The notes under the pieces: model-generated
Databases searched by the model: none
The model's input: the letters and a program-made list of their open reading frames with translations, nothing else
Told to the model about the DNA's origin: nothing
Assembly (NCBI GenBank): GCA_021442155.1
Contig: CM038225.1
Location: 78,752,925 to 78,816,924 of the forward strand
Direction: 5' to 3'
Origin: Cymbidium sinense
Taxonomy: Eukaryota > Streptophyta > Magnoliopsida > Asparagales > Orchidaceae
DNA length: 64,000 nt
Shown here: positions 51,701-62,744 of the stretch, in pieces
How the letters are laid out: every line of letters begins with the position of its first letter
Position numbering within the stretch: position 1 is the first letter of the stretch
Translations under genes and position numbers: made by a program

Positions 51701-53170
51701 AGAACTCGGGTACCCACATTTCTTTTTGAGTTGTACGGTGATACCCGACCGCACCAGCCTTTGATCCTTTTGTGCTAATTTTATACATTGATTGATGTTT
51801 TGTTTATGATTCGCGATGGCATGATTTTCCTAGTTTCTTAATTGCTTGATAGTTGTTGAATGGCCTGGAAGTGATTAGACCCTTAGAGAAAAATAATTTT
51901 CTATTAAATTAATCAACTCAAAATTAAAACTAAATAACTCATAACCTCACCTAAAGCCTAGGACATAAATCAAGATAAAAAAAAAATTTAGCAACCCCTT
52001 AGCTGGATGAATGTATGTTGAACATCATGTGTAACCATCATATTTCACTCTTCCTAAGAGCGGGCTTCCATCTTTGCTAGATAAAATAGGCTTAACCTTT
52101 AAGAGCCTATGATGAAAGAACACCTCTTTAACTCTTGATTTGGCCCATAATCAATTTCTCATGCATTTAGGCATACAAAGTCCCATAGCCTTGTAAATGA
52201 AGAGTTCCAAATTAAATAAAATGTGATTAAAATTTGCATTAGATTTAAGTCATTATTCATACCCCTCATGCTCTAGTCTCTTAGGGAGTGGGTTTAAGGA
52301 CTTGATTTCTCTTCTAAATAAATAATAGCCTAACCATCTTGAAAAGCATATGAGTTGCCTACATGGTTTTAAAGGACAGGAGTAGTTAGCTAGCTGCAAC
52401 TCCAGATAGTAATAAGTTCAGCAGTCAGGTGGTTTATTCTCTCTTGTGGAGGTAAACCATATACCCACTTTCACTTTAGATTTAGGTCGTGTTTTGGTCC
52501 TCACCAAAGCTCCCTAGATTTAGGATCTGATGTTGTTGTTTTCCTTTATGTGCTACAAGCATAAATCTTCACCTCTTAGGCATTTCTACAATCTTATATT
52601 GTGAAATTATAAGTCCTGGATTTCTAATAAAAAATCAAATAAATAAATCTTCTCAATTTTAAATATATAAAGCCCAACCATAGGATAGATTGGAGTGCTC
52701 ACTAGGTCTCCTAACATCATGAGCACTCGCTACTCATCTCCTTTGATTTCGATTATAACTCTCCCCTTTTGACCTATCCCACTTGATTTTCTAAAATATA
52801 TTCAATTTGTTAATAGTCCTATCTTTGAATCACCTACTTTAATCAAGAGTATTCCTATGGGATTCACTTTCCTTAAGATGTAATTAACTATGGAGGCTTG
52901 CCTCTATAAGGAACTTAATGAACTTGGTAAACTCTGCTTTACTTTTTCATGTAAAGTAGGAAAAAATCCCTGGTATATTTGAAGACCCATCATGCCTCAG
53001 GGGTCCTTATTAGGTGATTAGGTCCATTATAGGGTAGTGACTTCTATCTCTAGAGATAGTATACTATTCCTTAATGTCGTACCCAATCACCTTAATAAGT
53101 ACATCCTTGGATTTGTGTGGTGTTCTCTCACATATACACACACAACACATGAACCAAAAAAAATACCGCA
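48791..53170 (+). repeat. complete LTR-1, right part (after nested element C)
   Basis: It resumes with GCCATGTGGCCCGATGGGAT, matching 20198, and follows 20200-21674 closely to about 50260. It then continues 2.9 kb beyond what copy 1 keeps, ending ATACCGCA at 53170, eight bases before the primer-binding site of copy 2. A GGGTTGTATAAGGGTAGAAC block near 51686 has a counterpart in element C's LTR near 47312. No genes are seen in it. Confidence 0.85.
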
Positions 53171-53178
53171 GATTTTTC

Positions 53179-53196
53179 TAGCGACTCCGCTGGGAT
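53179..53196 (+). promoter_or_regulatory. primer-binding site of copy 2, mutated
   Basis: TAGCGACTCCGCTGGGAT stands eight bases after the LTR end. Relative to the sites at 12572 and 37451, TGG has become TAG and one G of the GGGG run is lost, so pairing with the tRNA CCA end is damaged. GGTTCCTCTCTCCATCTCTA follows, as in element C. Confidence 0.75.
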
Positions 53197-53609
53197 GGTT
53201 CCTCTCTCCATCTCTAGTAGACGATTGTTGTCTCCAAGCATCGATAGTGGACTTTCATTTTATGTGAGTTCGAGACTATCTTTCCTTCCATTGGCACTTA
53301 GCTTGTTTCATTCTTTAGCAAAGTTAGCCAATATCCTTTAAGTTTTAGGACCTCACTCCTTATAGGTCTTGAAACCCCTATTGGGTTCCCCATAGGTGAG
53401 AACAGAATTTATCAATGAAGGGAGAGATAATAAGAATTTAGAATATCCTCACCACTAGCTTGGTGAGGTAAGGTTCATCATAAAATTTAAAGAAAATAAT
53501 TTCACAAAATGACACTTTCCAAAAGCACTTCTTTTCGAAAATAACCATCTTCATTCTACATACTCAAATTTGTTGAATAAAGATTCTACTTTCAAATCAT
53601 AAAATGAAA

Positions 53610-54268
53610 TTGAAGCTCCACTCAACATATTTCACATAAAATGAAATTGAAGCTCCCCTCTTTTAAGAGCAAATCATGTCATGTTTGATTCCCACTTAAC
53701 ATATCCAAACTTGTTAAAGTGAGAATCACTTTTTAAATCAAACATAAATTTGAATTTCACTTAACAATTTCAATTCATTAAATTGGGGTCTCATTTTCAA
53801 GAATAAATTTGACCTTCACTTAACATATTCAGTTTGTTAAGTGGGGGTCCCATTTCCAAAATATAAATTTGACTTTCACTTAACAATTTTAATTTGTTAA
53901 GTGGGGGTCTCATTTTCAAAACATAAATTTGACTTTTACTTAACAATTTCAATTTGTTAAGTGGGGATCTCAATTTCCAAAATATAAAGTTTACTTTCAC
54001 TTAACAATTTCAATTCATTATATGGGGGTCTCATTTCCAAAGAATAACTTTGACATTCACTTAACATATTCAATTTGTTAAGTAGGGTATCATTTTCAAA
54101 ACATAAATTTGACTTTCACTTAACAATTTCAAATTGTTAATTGGGGGTCTCATTTTCAAATTATAAATTTGACTTTCACTTAACAATTTCAATTTTTTAA
54201 GTGGAGGTCTCATTTCCAAAACATAAAATTTGATTTTCGCTTAACATATTCAATTTTTTAAGTAAGGA

Positions 54269-54299
<31 letters not shown>

Positions 54300-55270
54300 C
54301 ATTTAAAATTTCACTTAGCATATCCAATTTCCTAAGTAAGAGTCTCACTTTCAAAGCATATATTTGGTTCTACAAAACACATCAAATTTGTTAAGTAAGA
54401 ATCATATAATCATGTCATATTAGATTCCCACTTAACATATCAAATTTATTAAGTGAGAATCCCATTTCAAGTCATATCATACTTTGATTTCCACTTAACA
54501 CACCAAATTGTTAAGTGGGAGTCCTATTTTCAAATATATATCAAACACATTTAGGCTTTCATTTAACACACCAATTTTGTTAAGTGTGGGTCTCTTTTCA
54601 ACACACATTTAATCCCTATTTAACATACCAAATTTGTTAAGTAAGGATCTAATTTTTCATATCAACCACACTTGAGTTTTTACTTAACATACCAAATTTG
54701 TTAAGTGAGAGTCTGATTTTCAAAGGAAAACAAACATATCTCAAACACATTTGGAGCTTTCACTTAACATACCAAGTTTGTAAAGTCGGACTTGCATCTT
54801 CAAAGAAAAGCAAATCTATCTCACAATCACACTTTACTTTCACTTAACATACCAAATTTGTTAAGTGAAAGTCTCATCTTCAAGCACAAATCAAACACAT
54901 GTGGCCTCTACTTAACATACCAAATTTGTTAAGTAAGGAGCTCCATTTTTCAAATTAAAATATCACACAATCAAATCTTCACAAGCAAAATATTTCAAAC
55001 ACACAATCACAACCTCTTCTTAGCATACCTAAATTTGGTGAGTAGAGGTTCCTTCAAACAATACATATTTTTAAACAAGAAACATAAAATGTAAACAATG
55101 TCCAAAAAAAAAAAAACAAAAAATCTCTCCTCAAATTTTTGAACCCCACCCAACTTACCTAAATTGGTTGAGTATGGGTTCTAAAATCAAAAATCAAATG
55201 ACAAAAGACTCTCCTCCAAACATCCAAATCTCTCCAAAACATATTTGAATTGTTAAGTGTGGGTTCAAAA
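53610..55270. repeat. 60-bp palindromic repeat array in the leader
   Basis: About 22 units, at almost exactly 60 bp between 53759 and 54239 and then 55-130 bp apart. Each has the arms CTTAACA(A)...(T)TGTTAAG, 7-8 bp that pair perfectly in the best units around a 7-9 base loop, followed by GTGGGGGTCTCATTTTC and ATAAATTTGACTTTCA-like sequence. In several weaker units both arms change or one arm is lost. The array fills the leader between primer-binding site and gag. In RNA it would form a row of hairpins. Copy 0's 325-bp leader and copy 1, which has no leader, lack it. It is not CRISPR: repeats are not identical and 'spacers' are also repeats. Confidence 0.9.
54273..54299. repeat. (TA)n microsatellite inside the 60-bp array
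   Basis: A run of 13 AT dinucleotides has expanded within one unit of the leader array and disturbs the 60-bp phase there. Confidence 0.95.
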
Positions 55271-55399
55271 CTCCAAACCTCTGTTACTTCCTTGGAACAA
55301 ATATCAAGACAGAATATGATACAAGTTATATTTCAACATATAGTAGGCCGTCATTCGGTGTATCTTCAGATCAGATAGCTCAGTTTGTTTTCACCTTTA

Positions 55400-58300
55400 A
55401 ACTGGGAGAACCCTCATCTGCATTGAGTGGTGAGGAATCATCCATCATGCCTCTTACATTATCTTCCCGAAGGCTAGTGATTCCCACTCCCATTCTATGA
55501 AGTCAGATCTAGTTGTTCCTACCATTTCTCTAGTGAGAGCTACTACCTCCTCATCGGTCACCCTGAAGGGGAAGGCTATCTTAACTTCTGAGATAGCCTC
55601 CTCCACTTTTGAGGTAGCTACGTGCTCCCGCTCTGCCTTGTTCACTTGTACTCAATGCCATAATAAAAATTACAAGATTGCGAGCACGAGCGACAAGAGA
55701 GAGGCACTCTCATGTAACCAGGGGTTCTCCTCGAGAGGTCTCTCCAGTTCTAACTAGCAACAAGTTCCAACCCCTCTCAGCCTGAGATAGAGAGGAAGAT
55801 TATCAGAGGATTGCTATTTCTCCTCCACCATTGGCATGCTATAAGACACCGGATAGGGAGCATAAGAGGCCCTATGCTAGACTTAGGACTATCTTACTCC
55901 AGGTTGGCAGAGCATACGGATGCTCAGAGTTTGCCTTGTTTGATTCTGTGATTGCTAATCCCTAGAAGTGTTAGGGTGGTCCACAGAGTGGTGAGGCCCA
56001 AGCATCTACTCGGTAGATGGGAGAGAATGGAGGTGTGCGCCAACAACCTTTACTTTGATGGATTTTCCTGATTGACCCCCCATTAGGGCCGATCATTCGA
56101 ATAAAATTATTCTTAGTAGCACTACCCACCACAGGCAGAGATCTCCCATTGAGGAGCAGTTGGTGTTACCTTCACATCACTCTCCTCGCCATCCACCATC
56201 ACTTGTACATCTCCTAACATTCACCACTCCCACCAAGATCTAGAAGCCCCCATCTAGGGAAAGACCAACCCCTTTAGTGATCCGACTACTACCAAAGGAT
56301 CCCACTTCATCTACTCCATTGACTGAGGTGAGGATGAGTTCCCCTACTCGACCTCCTACTTCAGTCATGGTGAAGAAGGAGTGGCAACCTCACAGCATTG
56401 TGTTCGCACCACCATCATAGCTAATGATAGGTGTAGTTGTAGAGGGTAAAGGGGACAGTTTTACAATTCCCATGGTAGTGAATCTCCCCAGGGACACCAC
56501 TCCACCCATGAGCGATCATGAGCATGTCTCTTCTAGTGAGCATGACCCTCCTAATGCTAGCACTCTTGTGGCAGGAAGTGTTAGATGTCTTTCAATCAGG
56601 GACCATAGTCCCCCCACCAATCAGCCCCTAATTATTTATGCCAGTGTGATTAGATCATTCCTTGGATGAGGTCATAGCAGATTATTTTGCTGAGAAGAGG
56701 GAACTCTTAGGCAGTAATCACACATACTCAGATGATGGGAGGGTAGCATTTGATCCAAATGAGGATGACCTTCTTGACAATTCGACCAAAGTTCACATGG
56801 TCGATACTAGGAGGTTCTTCCATAAAGACCAGCATAGTCAGGAAGGTATTGTAGTTGAAGAAGATGATGTCATCCATTCAACTAAGCACCTCCTCCAGTG
56901 GCTTAGACAGAGAGATGATCATATTGACCAAATAAAGAAGAAGATTGAAGAGTTGATGGCAGTGGTGTCAGCATTGCAGAATTCAGCTCTCGTTTCACAG
57001 CCTTCTCCCATAGTAGCCAACAGAGAAGAGTTGGCAAACACTTTAGATCATCCTAGAGGCATTCCTGTAGAGGGAGACAGTGGTAGCTTGCATAAGAAGT
57101 TGGTGGACAACACCTGCATGAAAAAAGATATCAAACATATGGTGGAGCAACAGGTGAGGGATGCATTAGTGCAAAGAGGTGGCTCATCACATTCCAAAGG
57201 GTAGACCCTACCTGGAGGAATTTGATGGTGTCCAATATCCTAAGGGTTTTGTGCCTCCGTCCTTCAAAATTTTTGATGGAATTGGAAACCCCCGGCAGCA
57301 CATATAGCACATTTTAGGGTCAGATATTGCAATGCCAGTGGTAGCAATGTATTCTTATTCTGCTTCTTTATTAGTAGCTTGACAGGCATCATATTTGATT
57401 GGTACACTAAACTACCCAATAGTTTAGTGAAGGCATTTGCTGAGTTGGAGTAGCTCTTTATTAAGAGATTTGCTGAAGATCAGCATAGGATAACTATGGG
57501 CGATCTCGTTGTAGCTCAACAAGACCCCGGTGAGTCCCTCATTGATTACATTCTTAGATGGCACAATTTAAGTATAAATGTGAACCACAACTGTCTAAAT
57601 ACCATGCCATTAAAATTCTACTCAAGAATATTCATGGCCCAGACAACTTCATGCTTAAAGGGTTTACCATTTAGACATTTGAGAAATTAATCAATAAGGT
57701 GGCTAGTCTACAATGGGAGGTCAAACAGTTACCTTTCCAAGATTAGTCAGCCAAGCCTAGACCACATAAGGCATTTGAGAAAAAGCCAGGGGCAGTCACA
57801 ACAGTTGATAAAGGGAAGCAGCCAGCCAGGGTTCAGTTAGATAAACCTCGAGCTTAGTAGCCTCCTCTACCACCTCCTTTGCCACCACCTCGGCCGTCAT
57901 ATCGGCCACCTCAGTTGTCATACTGGCCTCCATCGCCGCCTGCTCAATCGTATCCCCATCCGCAGCATCAACAATAATATTCCTATCCACCACCAAGTAG
58001 CTATCACTTACCTACTCTTGCAGACAAATTGAATAAACTTTATTCATCCAAGAGGGATGTAATCGGGAAGATCTTTAAGAACCTCTTAAAGAAGCTTGAT
58101 GTTCAATTACCAGAGCCTAGGATGCTAGAAGATGTGGGCAAGTGTCATGATCCAAAATTTTGATATTTTGAAAGATTGTTTTACCTTCAACGACTGGCTT
58201 GAGCATAGCTATAAGTTCGGTGCCATTATCATCCCTAAGGAATACCTACTAGAACAACCCTCTAGTTTTGTTAGGGTAATCCTTGGGGATACATGATCTT

Positions 58301-58440
58301 CTCAAGATAGAGGAAGGTTGGGATATCTCCCTATCCCGAACCTTTAAGAAAATCATTTCTAAGATCAAAGTTACCCTTCGGTTCAAAGTAGCTCAAACCT
58401 CTATAAGGGGAAATTTGCAAGTTGCTAAGGATAACTTGAG
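55400..58440 (+). pseudogene. gag remnant of copy 2
   Basis: An 86-codon stretch (55497-55757) aligns with copy 1 near 22035-22200. Broken frames follow to 56424. The best-kept piece is 56662-57204, 180 codons free of stops, with an acidic part (DPNEDDLL) and a probable coiled coil (DDHIDQIKKKIEELMAVVSA). The preceding frame overlaps it by a few bases, so one indel separates them. The gag core follows at 57240-57600: FDWYTKLPNS, a stop for Gln at 57453, LFIKRFAEDQHRITMGDLVV, then SLIDYILRWHNL. A Pro/Gln-rich segment lies at 57860-57990. At 58150-58185 the zinc-knuckle has lost its first Cys and His through a deletion of about 24 bases, judged against copy 1. Confidence 0.75.
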
Positions 58441-58800
58441 GGAGGTAAAAGCTTAGTATCAGTAGTGACAGTCTCCACTTGCCCGAGATAACACATTAGC
58501 GCAACCATCGATCAGTCCAACACTCTACCACATTGCTACTATTCCCTCTTGCTCTTCTTAGCATATATTGTATCGGTGAAGGTGGGGAGTGCCAAATCTC
58601 ACTCCTTTACTTTACTTGATTTCTACTTTTCATCCAAATCTAAGAAATCAATGAAGAAGAAGATAGATTCCACTTACATTCTCTACTTTTAATAATCTTG
58701 ATGATTTCATTTTTATAGAAAGCTCTCTAAGTTCTAATAATTATAACAATTTTGATCCACTCCATTCTGATTTTGAAATGGATTACCCATTCGTAAATCA
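58441..58800. other. degenerate stretch between gag and protease
   Basis: About 360 bp correspond to 24870-25230 in copy 1. Frames are open only in short pieces and differ between the two copies. Ser- and Asn-rich linker sequence is the best guess for the ancestral content. Confidence 0.45.
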
Positions 58801-59850
58801 CCCGGGTTCACCCATTGAGATAGATTTAGAGTCATCTAACTCTGATGATCCTATAGGAGAAGCTGTAGGTAAACTTGACGAGTAGGTAGAACTTTCCACT
58901 AAACCATCTCATGAAGTCACTGAAGTCAACCTTCGTAGTGGCAAAGTTCTTCCTCCTAGGGTAGCACCTCAGGATAAGGGTAAACAAGTCATTGGTTCTA
59001 GTAATCAAGAAGCCCTTCGTAGTGGCAAAGTTCTTCCTCCTAGGGTAGCACCTCAGGATAAGGGTAAACAAGTCATTGGTTCTAGCAATCAAGAAGCCCC
59101 TCCACAGGATGCTCCACCTATGGATATACTTATGGAGGAACAACTCAGAGTTGACTACAATGTCCTCGCTCAATTGAAAAAGTTGTCAGCTAAACTAAGC
59201 ATATATGATGCCCTTCTCTTATCCAAGGAGATAAGGGAGTCATTGATCAAAGCCCTTCTTGATCCGAAAATACGCTTAGCTCAGCTGGCCGCTATTAGAG
59301 AGCAGGCATGGTTTTCAAGAGAAGCTAGTGGAGCTACATTCATCAATGAAGTCCTTCTTTTGGGGACAATGGAGCACAACCGTCCCCTCTAGATCACAGT
59401 GGACATGGGTAGATTCAGACTCTCCAAGGTGTTAGTTGATCTAGGTGCATCAGCGAACATTATGAGTCTAAAAACCCTTGCCTACTTGAGGATCGACAAC
59501 TTTGAACTCTGAGGAGATCGGATGATGTTGAGAGGATTCAATGAGCAAGGTGAGAGGGCTTTAGGCTCCATAGTGTTGCCATTGGAGATAGATGACTGGA
59601 AGATAGAAGCCAAGTTCTTCATAATTGATTCAGATATATCTTTCCTTCTTTGTTCAGTAGGCCTTGGATACATGGAAATAATATGGTTCCATCCTTTTGC
59701 ATAAGTGCGTGAAATTCAGAAGAGGTCGAATCGAGTATTGTGTCAAAGGAGACTTGAAACCATTCTAGATTAAAGAGGTCAAGATTTATGAGGATGCAGC
59801 CTACTATCTTCCTCCAAATCAAAAATTCTATGCTCATGAACTTGGTGAAA
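58801..59850 (+). pseudogene. aspartic protease remnant of copy 2
   Basis: After a shared TAG at 58883 the frame reads NLRSGKVLPPRVAPQDKGKQ twice because of an 84-bp duplication, then the lead-in VDYNVLAQLKKLSAKLSIYD and, near 59370, LLLGTMEHNRPL with a stop where copy 1 has Tyr. The active-site stretch is VLVDLGASANIM, with the catalytic Asp at 59438-59440. Asp and Gly are kept, but the residue between is Leu rather than Pro as in copy 1. A 60-codon open stretch (59525-59704) follows (GERALGSIVLPLEIDDWKIE), then stops. Copy 1 and copy 2 agree closely in this region. Confidence 0.8.
58931..59098. repeat. 84-bp in-frame tandem duplication
   Basis: Two 84-bp copies, 58931-59014 and 59015-59098, differ at one base (GTAATCAAG against GCAATCAAG). 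The length is a multiple of three. Copy 1 has only one unit at the matching place (about 25355-25445), so it arose in copy 2's own lineage and recently. Confidence 0.95.
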
Positions 59851-59869
59851 GTTCAAAATCAAAAGGACA

Positions 59870-59945
59870 AGAAATAAAAGAAAAAGTAAAAGAAACTGAA
59901 AAAGAAAAAGAAAAGAAAAAAGGTAAAGAAAAAGAAAGTACAAGT
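59870..59945 (+). other. Lys/Glu-coding purine tract
   Basis: A run of AAAGAAAAAG-type units would encode a Lys- and Glu-rich linker between protease and RT. Copy 1 has a similar, less regular tract at 26200-26265. It has simple-sequence character and is likely unstable in length. Confidence 0.6.
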
Positions 59946-60289
59946 GAGCGAAAATTAGATACCGAAGAAGTGGTAGAGCCAGATGTTAGATTCCACCCAC
60001 CGTTTGTTCCTCCATATGAACACATTGGTAGGATGGCTCACCTCCACCGGTAGGAAGAGGGCAAGTCCGAGTTCTAGAGGTGGAAGACCTCCTTGCTAGT
60101 GGCCAGCTGATAGGAGCTATGTTCTAGCACATAGGAGTACCCCCGCTATTCACATAGACTTAGAGTTTAGTTCGAAGGATGAGTCTCATGTGGTTAGCAC
60201 GCCAACCAACCCCTCTCAGTGGGTCCCTTTGGATGTGATGTTGCTGACAGGATGAAGACCATGCCTCCAAGTGAAGCATGATTGTATCC

Positions 60290-61720
60290 AAATCATCATT
60301 ATGTAGAATAATCAGGCAATAGTTGGGAACTTTAGCTCTAACCTCACTTTGTTCCTAGAAAGTGGTAGGTTTGGTAGTTAAGGAGGCCCCCAAGTCATCT
60401 GTAGATGTCAGGCCAAAGAGGTTTTTGTTGGGAGGATCATCCTCAAGTCAAGAAGCTGATGTAGAACTTGAGGATGATTCATATAAATATTTAATGCAAC
60501 TACCTTTTGATTTGTATTCACCTTGTGTTATTAACTTAGCAAAGAAGGTAATCCCACATACTTGGTCTAAACACAGGTTAGATTACTTTGAAAACTATGG
60601 GACAACCAGACATTTTCAATCAAGTCTAAGATTCAGACGGTGGGTCAGTTGACAATGACAACCATTGCCTAGTCATCACTCATTTGGGGTCTAATAGGTT
60701 CTTCTCAAATCATGCTAACTCTTATGAGGAGGCATGTTTAGAAACTTCAGATGACCCAAATGAGCCTGAAGTAAAAGATGCGCCACTAGGGTTTGAAGAA
60801 GAAATTAGATCAAATATTGATGAACTCAAAGAAATCAACTTATGATCAAAGAAGATCCACGCCTGACATACATCGGTTCCTTATTGAATGAAGAAGAAAC
60901 CAATGAATTAGTTAGGCTATTAGGTTTAAGTATTACTTTGCACAGTTATGAAGAAATGCTTGTTTTATCTCCTGATGTAACAGTCTAAAAACTAGCAATA
61001 GATCCTAATGCTAACCCTATCAAGCAAGCTCCTAGACGCATGCGATTATACATTGAATAACAAGTCTCTTCTTAAATCAAGAAACTAATCAATGCTAACT
61101 TTTTCTGAGAAGAAAAATATCCTACTTGGTTAGCTAGTGTCATCCAAGTTAAGAAAAAGAATGGCCAAATTTGCATATGCATCGATTTTAGGGATCTAAA
61201 TAAGCCATGTCCTAAGGATGAATTTCCACTTCCTATACCAGAGCTAATGGTGGACATTGCCTCATCTCATACAGTATTATTTTTTATGGATGGGTCATCT
61301 GGCTACAACCAAATCAAGATGGCCCTTGTGGATGAAAGAAACACAACTTTCAAACCCTGATCAGAATCTATTATTATAAGGTCATGCTTTTTGGCCTTAA
61401 AAATGTCGGTGCTACATACTATCAAGCAATGACTCAGATCTTCGATGAACTCATTCACCATCAAGTTGAGTGCTATGTTGATGATCTAGTAGTCAAAAGC
61501 AAAGAAAAGGAAGACCATCTCTTTGACTTGAGAATAATTTTTAAATAGTTAAGATAATTTAACCTCAAAATGAATCCCCTGAAGTGTACATTCGGAGTAG
61601 CTTCAGGGAAATTCCTTGGGTTAGTTATCCGACACCGGGGAATAGGGATCGACCTAGAGAAGATCAAGGCTATCTTAAAAATGCCACCCCCTAAAATTTT
61701 AACTCAACTCAGATCATTTC
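60290..61720 (+). pseudogene. linker and reverse transcriptase remnant of copy 2
   Basis: A 96-codon linker piece (60362-60652: GLVVKEAPKSSVDVRPKRFL onwards) matches copy 1 at 26700-26960. RT starts near 60900; its first part has stops (for example IE*Q near 61060). From 61100 one frame reads YPTWLASV, KKKNGQICICIDFRDLNK, CPKDEFPLPIPELM and FFMDGSSGYNQIKM. A one-base loss at about 61350 shifts frame. Then LKNVGATY and the catalytic YVDD at 61474-61485, followed by stops at 61546 (Trp to stop) and 61555 (shared with copy 1). The thumb (MNPLKCTFGVASGKFLGLVI) and connection are open in a 171-codon frame from 61570, the best-kept pol segment in the window. Confidence 0.85.
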
Positions 61721-62300
61721 AAGGTCAGTTGACATATCTAAGATGTTTCATATCCAACTTATCAGGAAGATGCCAGCCATTCTCAGCACTTGCCAAAAAG
61801 GATGCCAAGTTCATGTGGGATGATAAGTGTCAGCATACTTTTGAAGACTTCAAGCACTACCTGATGACACCACCAATTTTAGCAATGCCTATCCTGGGCA
61901 AGCCCTTGATCCTCTACACCACTGCATTAGATGACTCCATTGGCACTTTGTTTGCTCAAACTAACGATGAAGGTAAAGAAAATGCTCTCTACTATCTCAA
62001 TCATCATCTGATCCCTACTGAGGTAAACTACCCACCTATCGAAAAGCATTGCCTAGCTTTAATCATTGCATCCCAAAATCTATAGTATTGCATGCTTTCT
62101 CACAAGATAAATCAGATCCCCATAATCAATCCACTACAATATCTCATGACAAGGCCAATGTTATCTGGATGGCTGGCGCGATGGTCCATGATTTTGTCAC
62201 AATTTGACATCACATTCGTACCCCTCTATGTTATGAAAGGATAGGCACTAGCAGATTTCTTAGCAGCACAGCCACTTCCTGCTTATTCTCCACTTAATGA
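61721..62300 (+). pseudogene. RNase H remnant of copy 2
   Basis: RNase H would remove the RNA strand after reverse transcription. The same frame as the RT thumb runs on to 62085: LRSFQGQLTYLRCFISNLSG, KFMWDDKCQHTFEDFKHYL, LILYTTALDDSIGTL, ALYYLNHHLIPTEVNYPPIE (the Glu of PIEK is a family catalytic position). A stop lies at 62083. Later pieces include INPLQYLMTRPMLSGWLARW, where the family has Asp-Pro and this copy has Asn-Pro, and QFDITFVPLYVMKG*ALADF. The Asp-to-Asn change would abolish a metal ligand. Confidence 0.8.
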
Positions 62301-62329
62301 TGACCCCCGCCCCTGATGAACAAATCATG

Positions 62330-62744
62330 AACTTCGGGGACACTAGCATTCACCGTTACGAGATGTATTTTGAGGGTCTAACTTTCTCTCGAAAAAGAGA
62401 AGAACCATGATCTACTCTTCCAGGAAAGGCAGGGGTAGGAATAGTTCTCCTAACTCTGGACCGTGATGTGATGAGATTATCATATCTTCTATCAAATCCA
62501 TGCACTAACAATGCAGACAAATATGAGGTTTTGATTGCTGGTTTGGAGTTAGTCATTACACTATGCATCTAGAGCATCAACATCTTTGGGGATTCTCAAC
62601 TCGTCATCAACCAAATCACTAGGTCCTATAAAGTTCTAAAGCTTAAGCTCCATTATTACCCAAATATACCATGGAGTTGTTGGCTCAGATCCTAAAGGTC
62701 ACTATCTATAAGATTCCTCAAGGAGATAATGTTGTAGCAGATGA
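62330..62744 (+). pseudogene. second (archaeal-type) RNase H remnant of copy 2
   Basis: Tat-lineage elements carry an additional RNase H between RNase H and integrase. Here 62420-62660 reads KAGVGIVLLTLDRDVMRLSY, then NPCTNNADKYEVLIAGLELV and FGDSQLVINQI, with GDSQL at 62588-62602. The family pattern around the second is Glu-x-Glu-Tyr-Glu; this copy has Asp-Lys-Tyr-Glu. A stop (TAG) at about 62569 and frame changes interrupt it. Recognition of this domain is the main reason for the Tat call. Confidence 0.75.

Noticed and set aside
53797..54000. 67-codon minus-strand reading frame with a 20-residue internal repeat
   Set aside because: It exists only because the repeat unit is 60 bp, a multiple of three; it has no support as a gene.
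53610..55270. CRISPR-like array
   Set aside because: Repeats are imperfect, the intervals are themselves repeated, and the setting is a plant retroelement leader with no cas genes.
61570..62085. 171-codon open frame as a possible host gene
   Set aside because: Its content is plainly RT thumb, connection and RNase H of the copy 2 retroelement.
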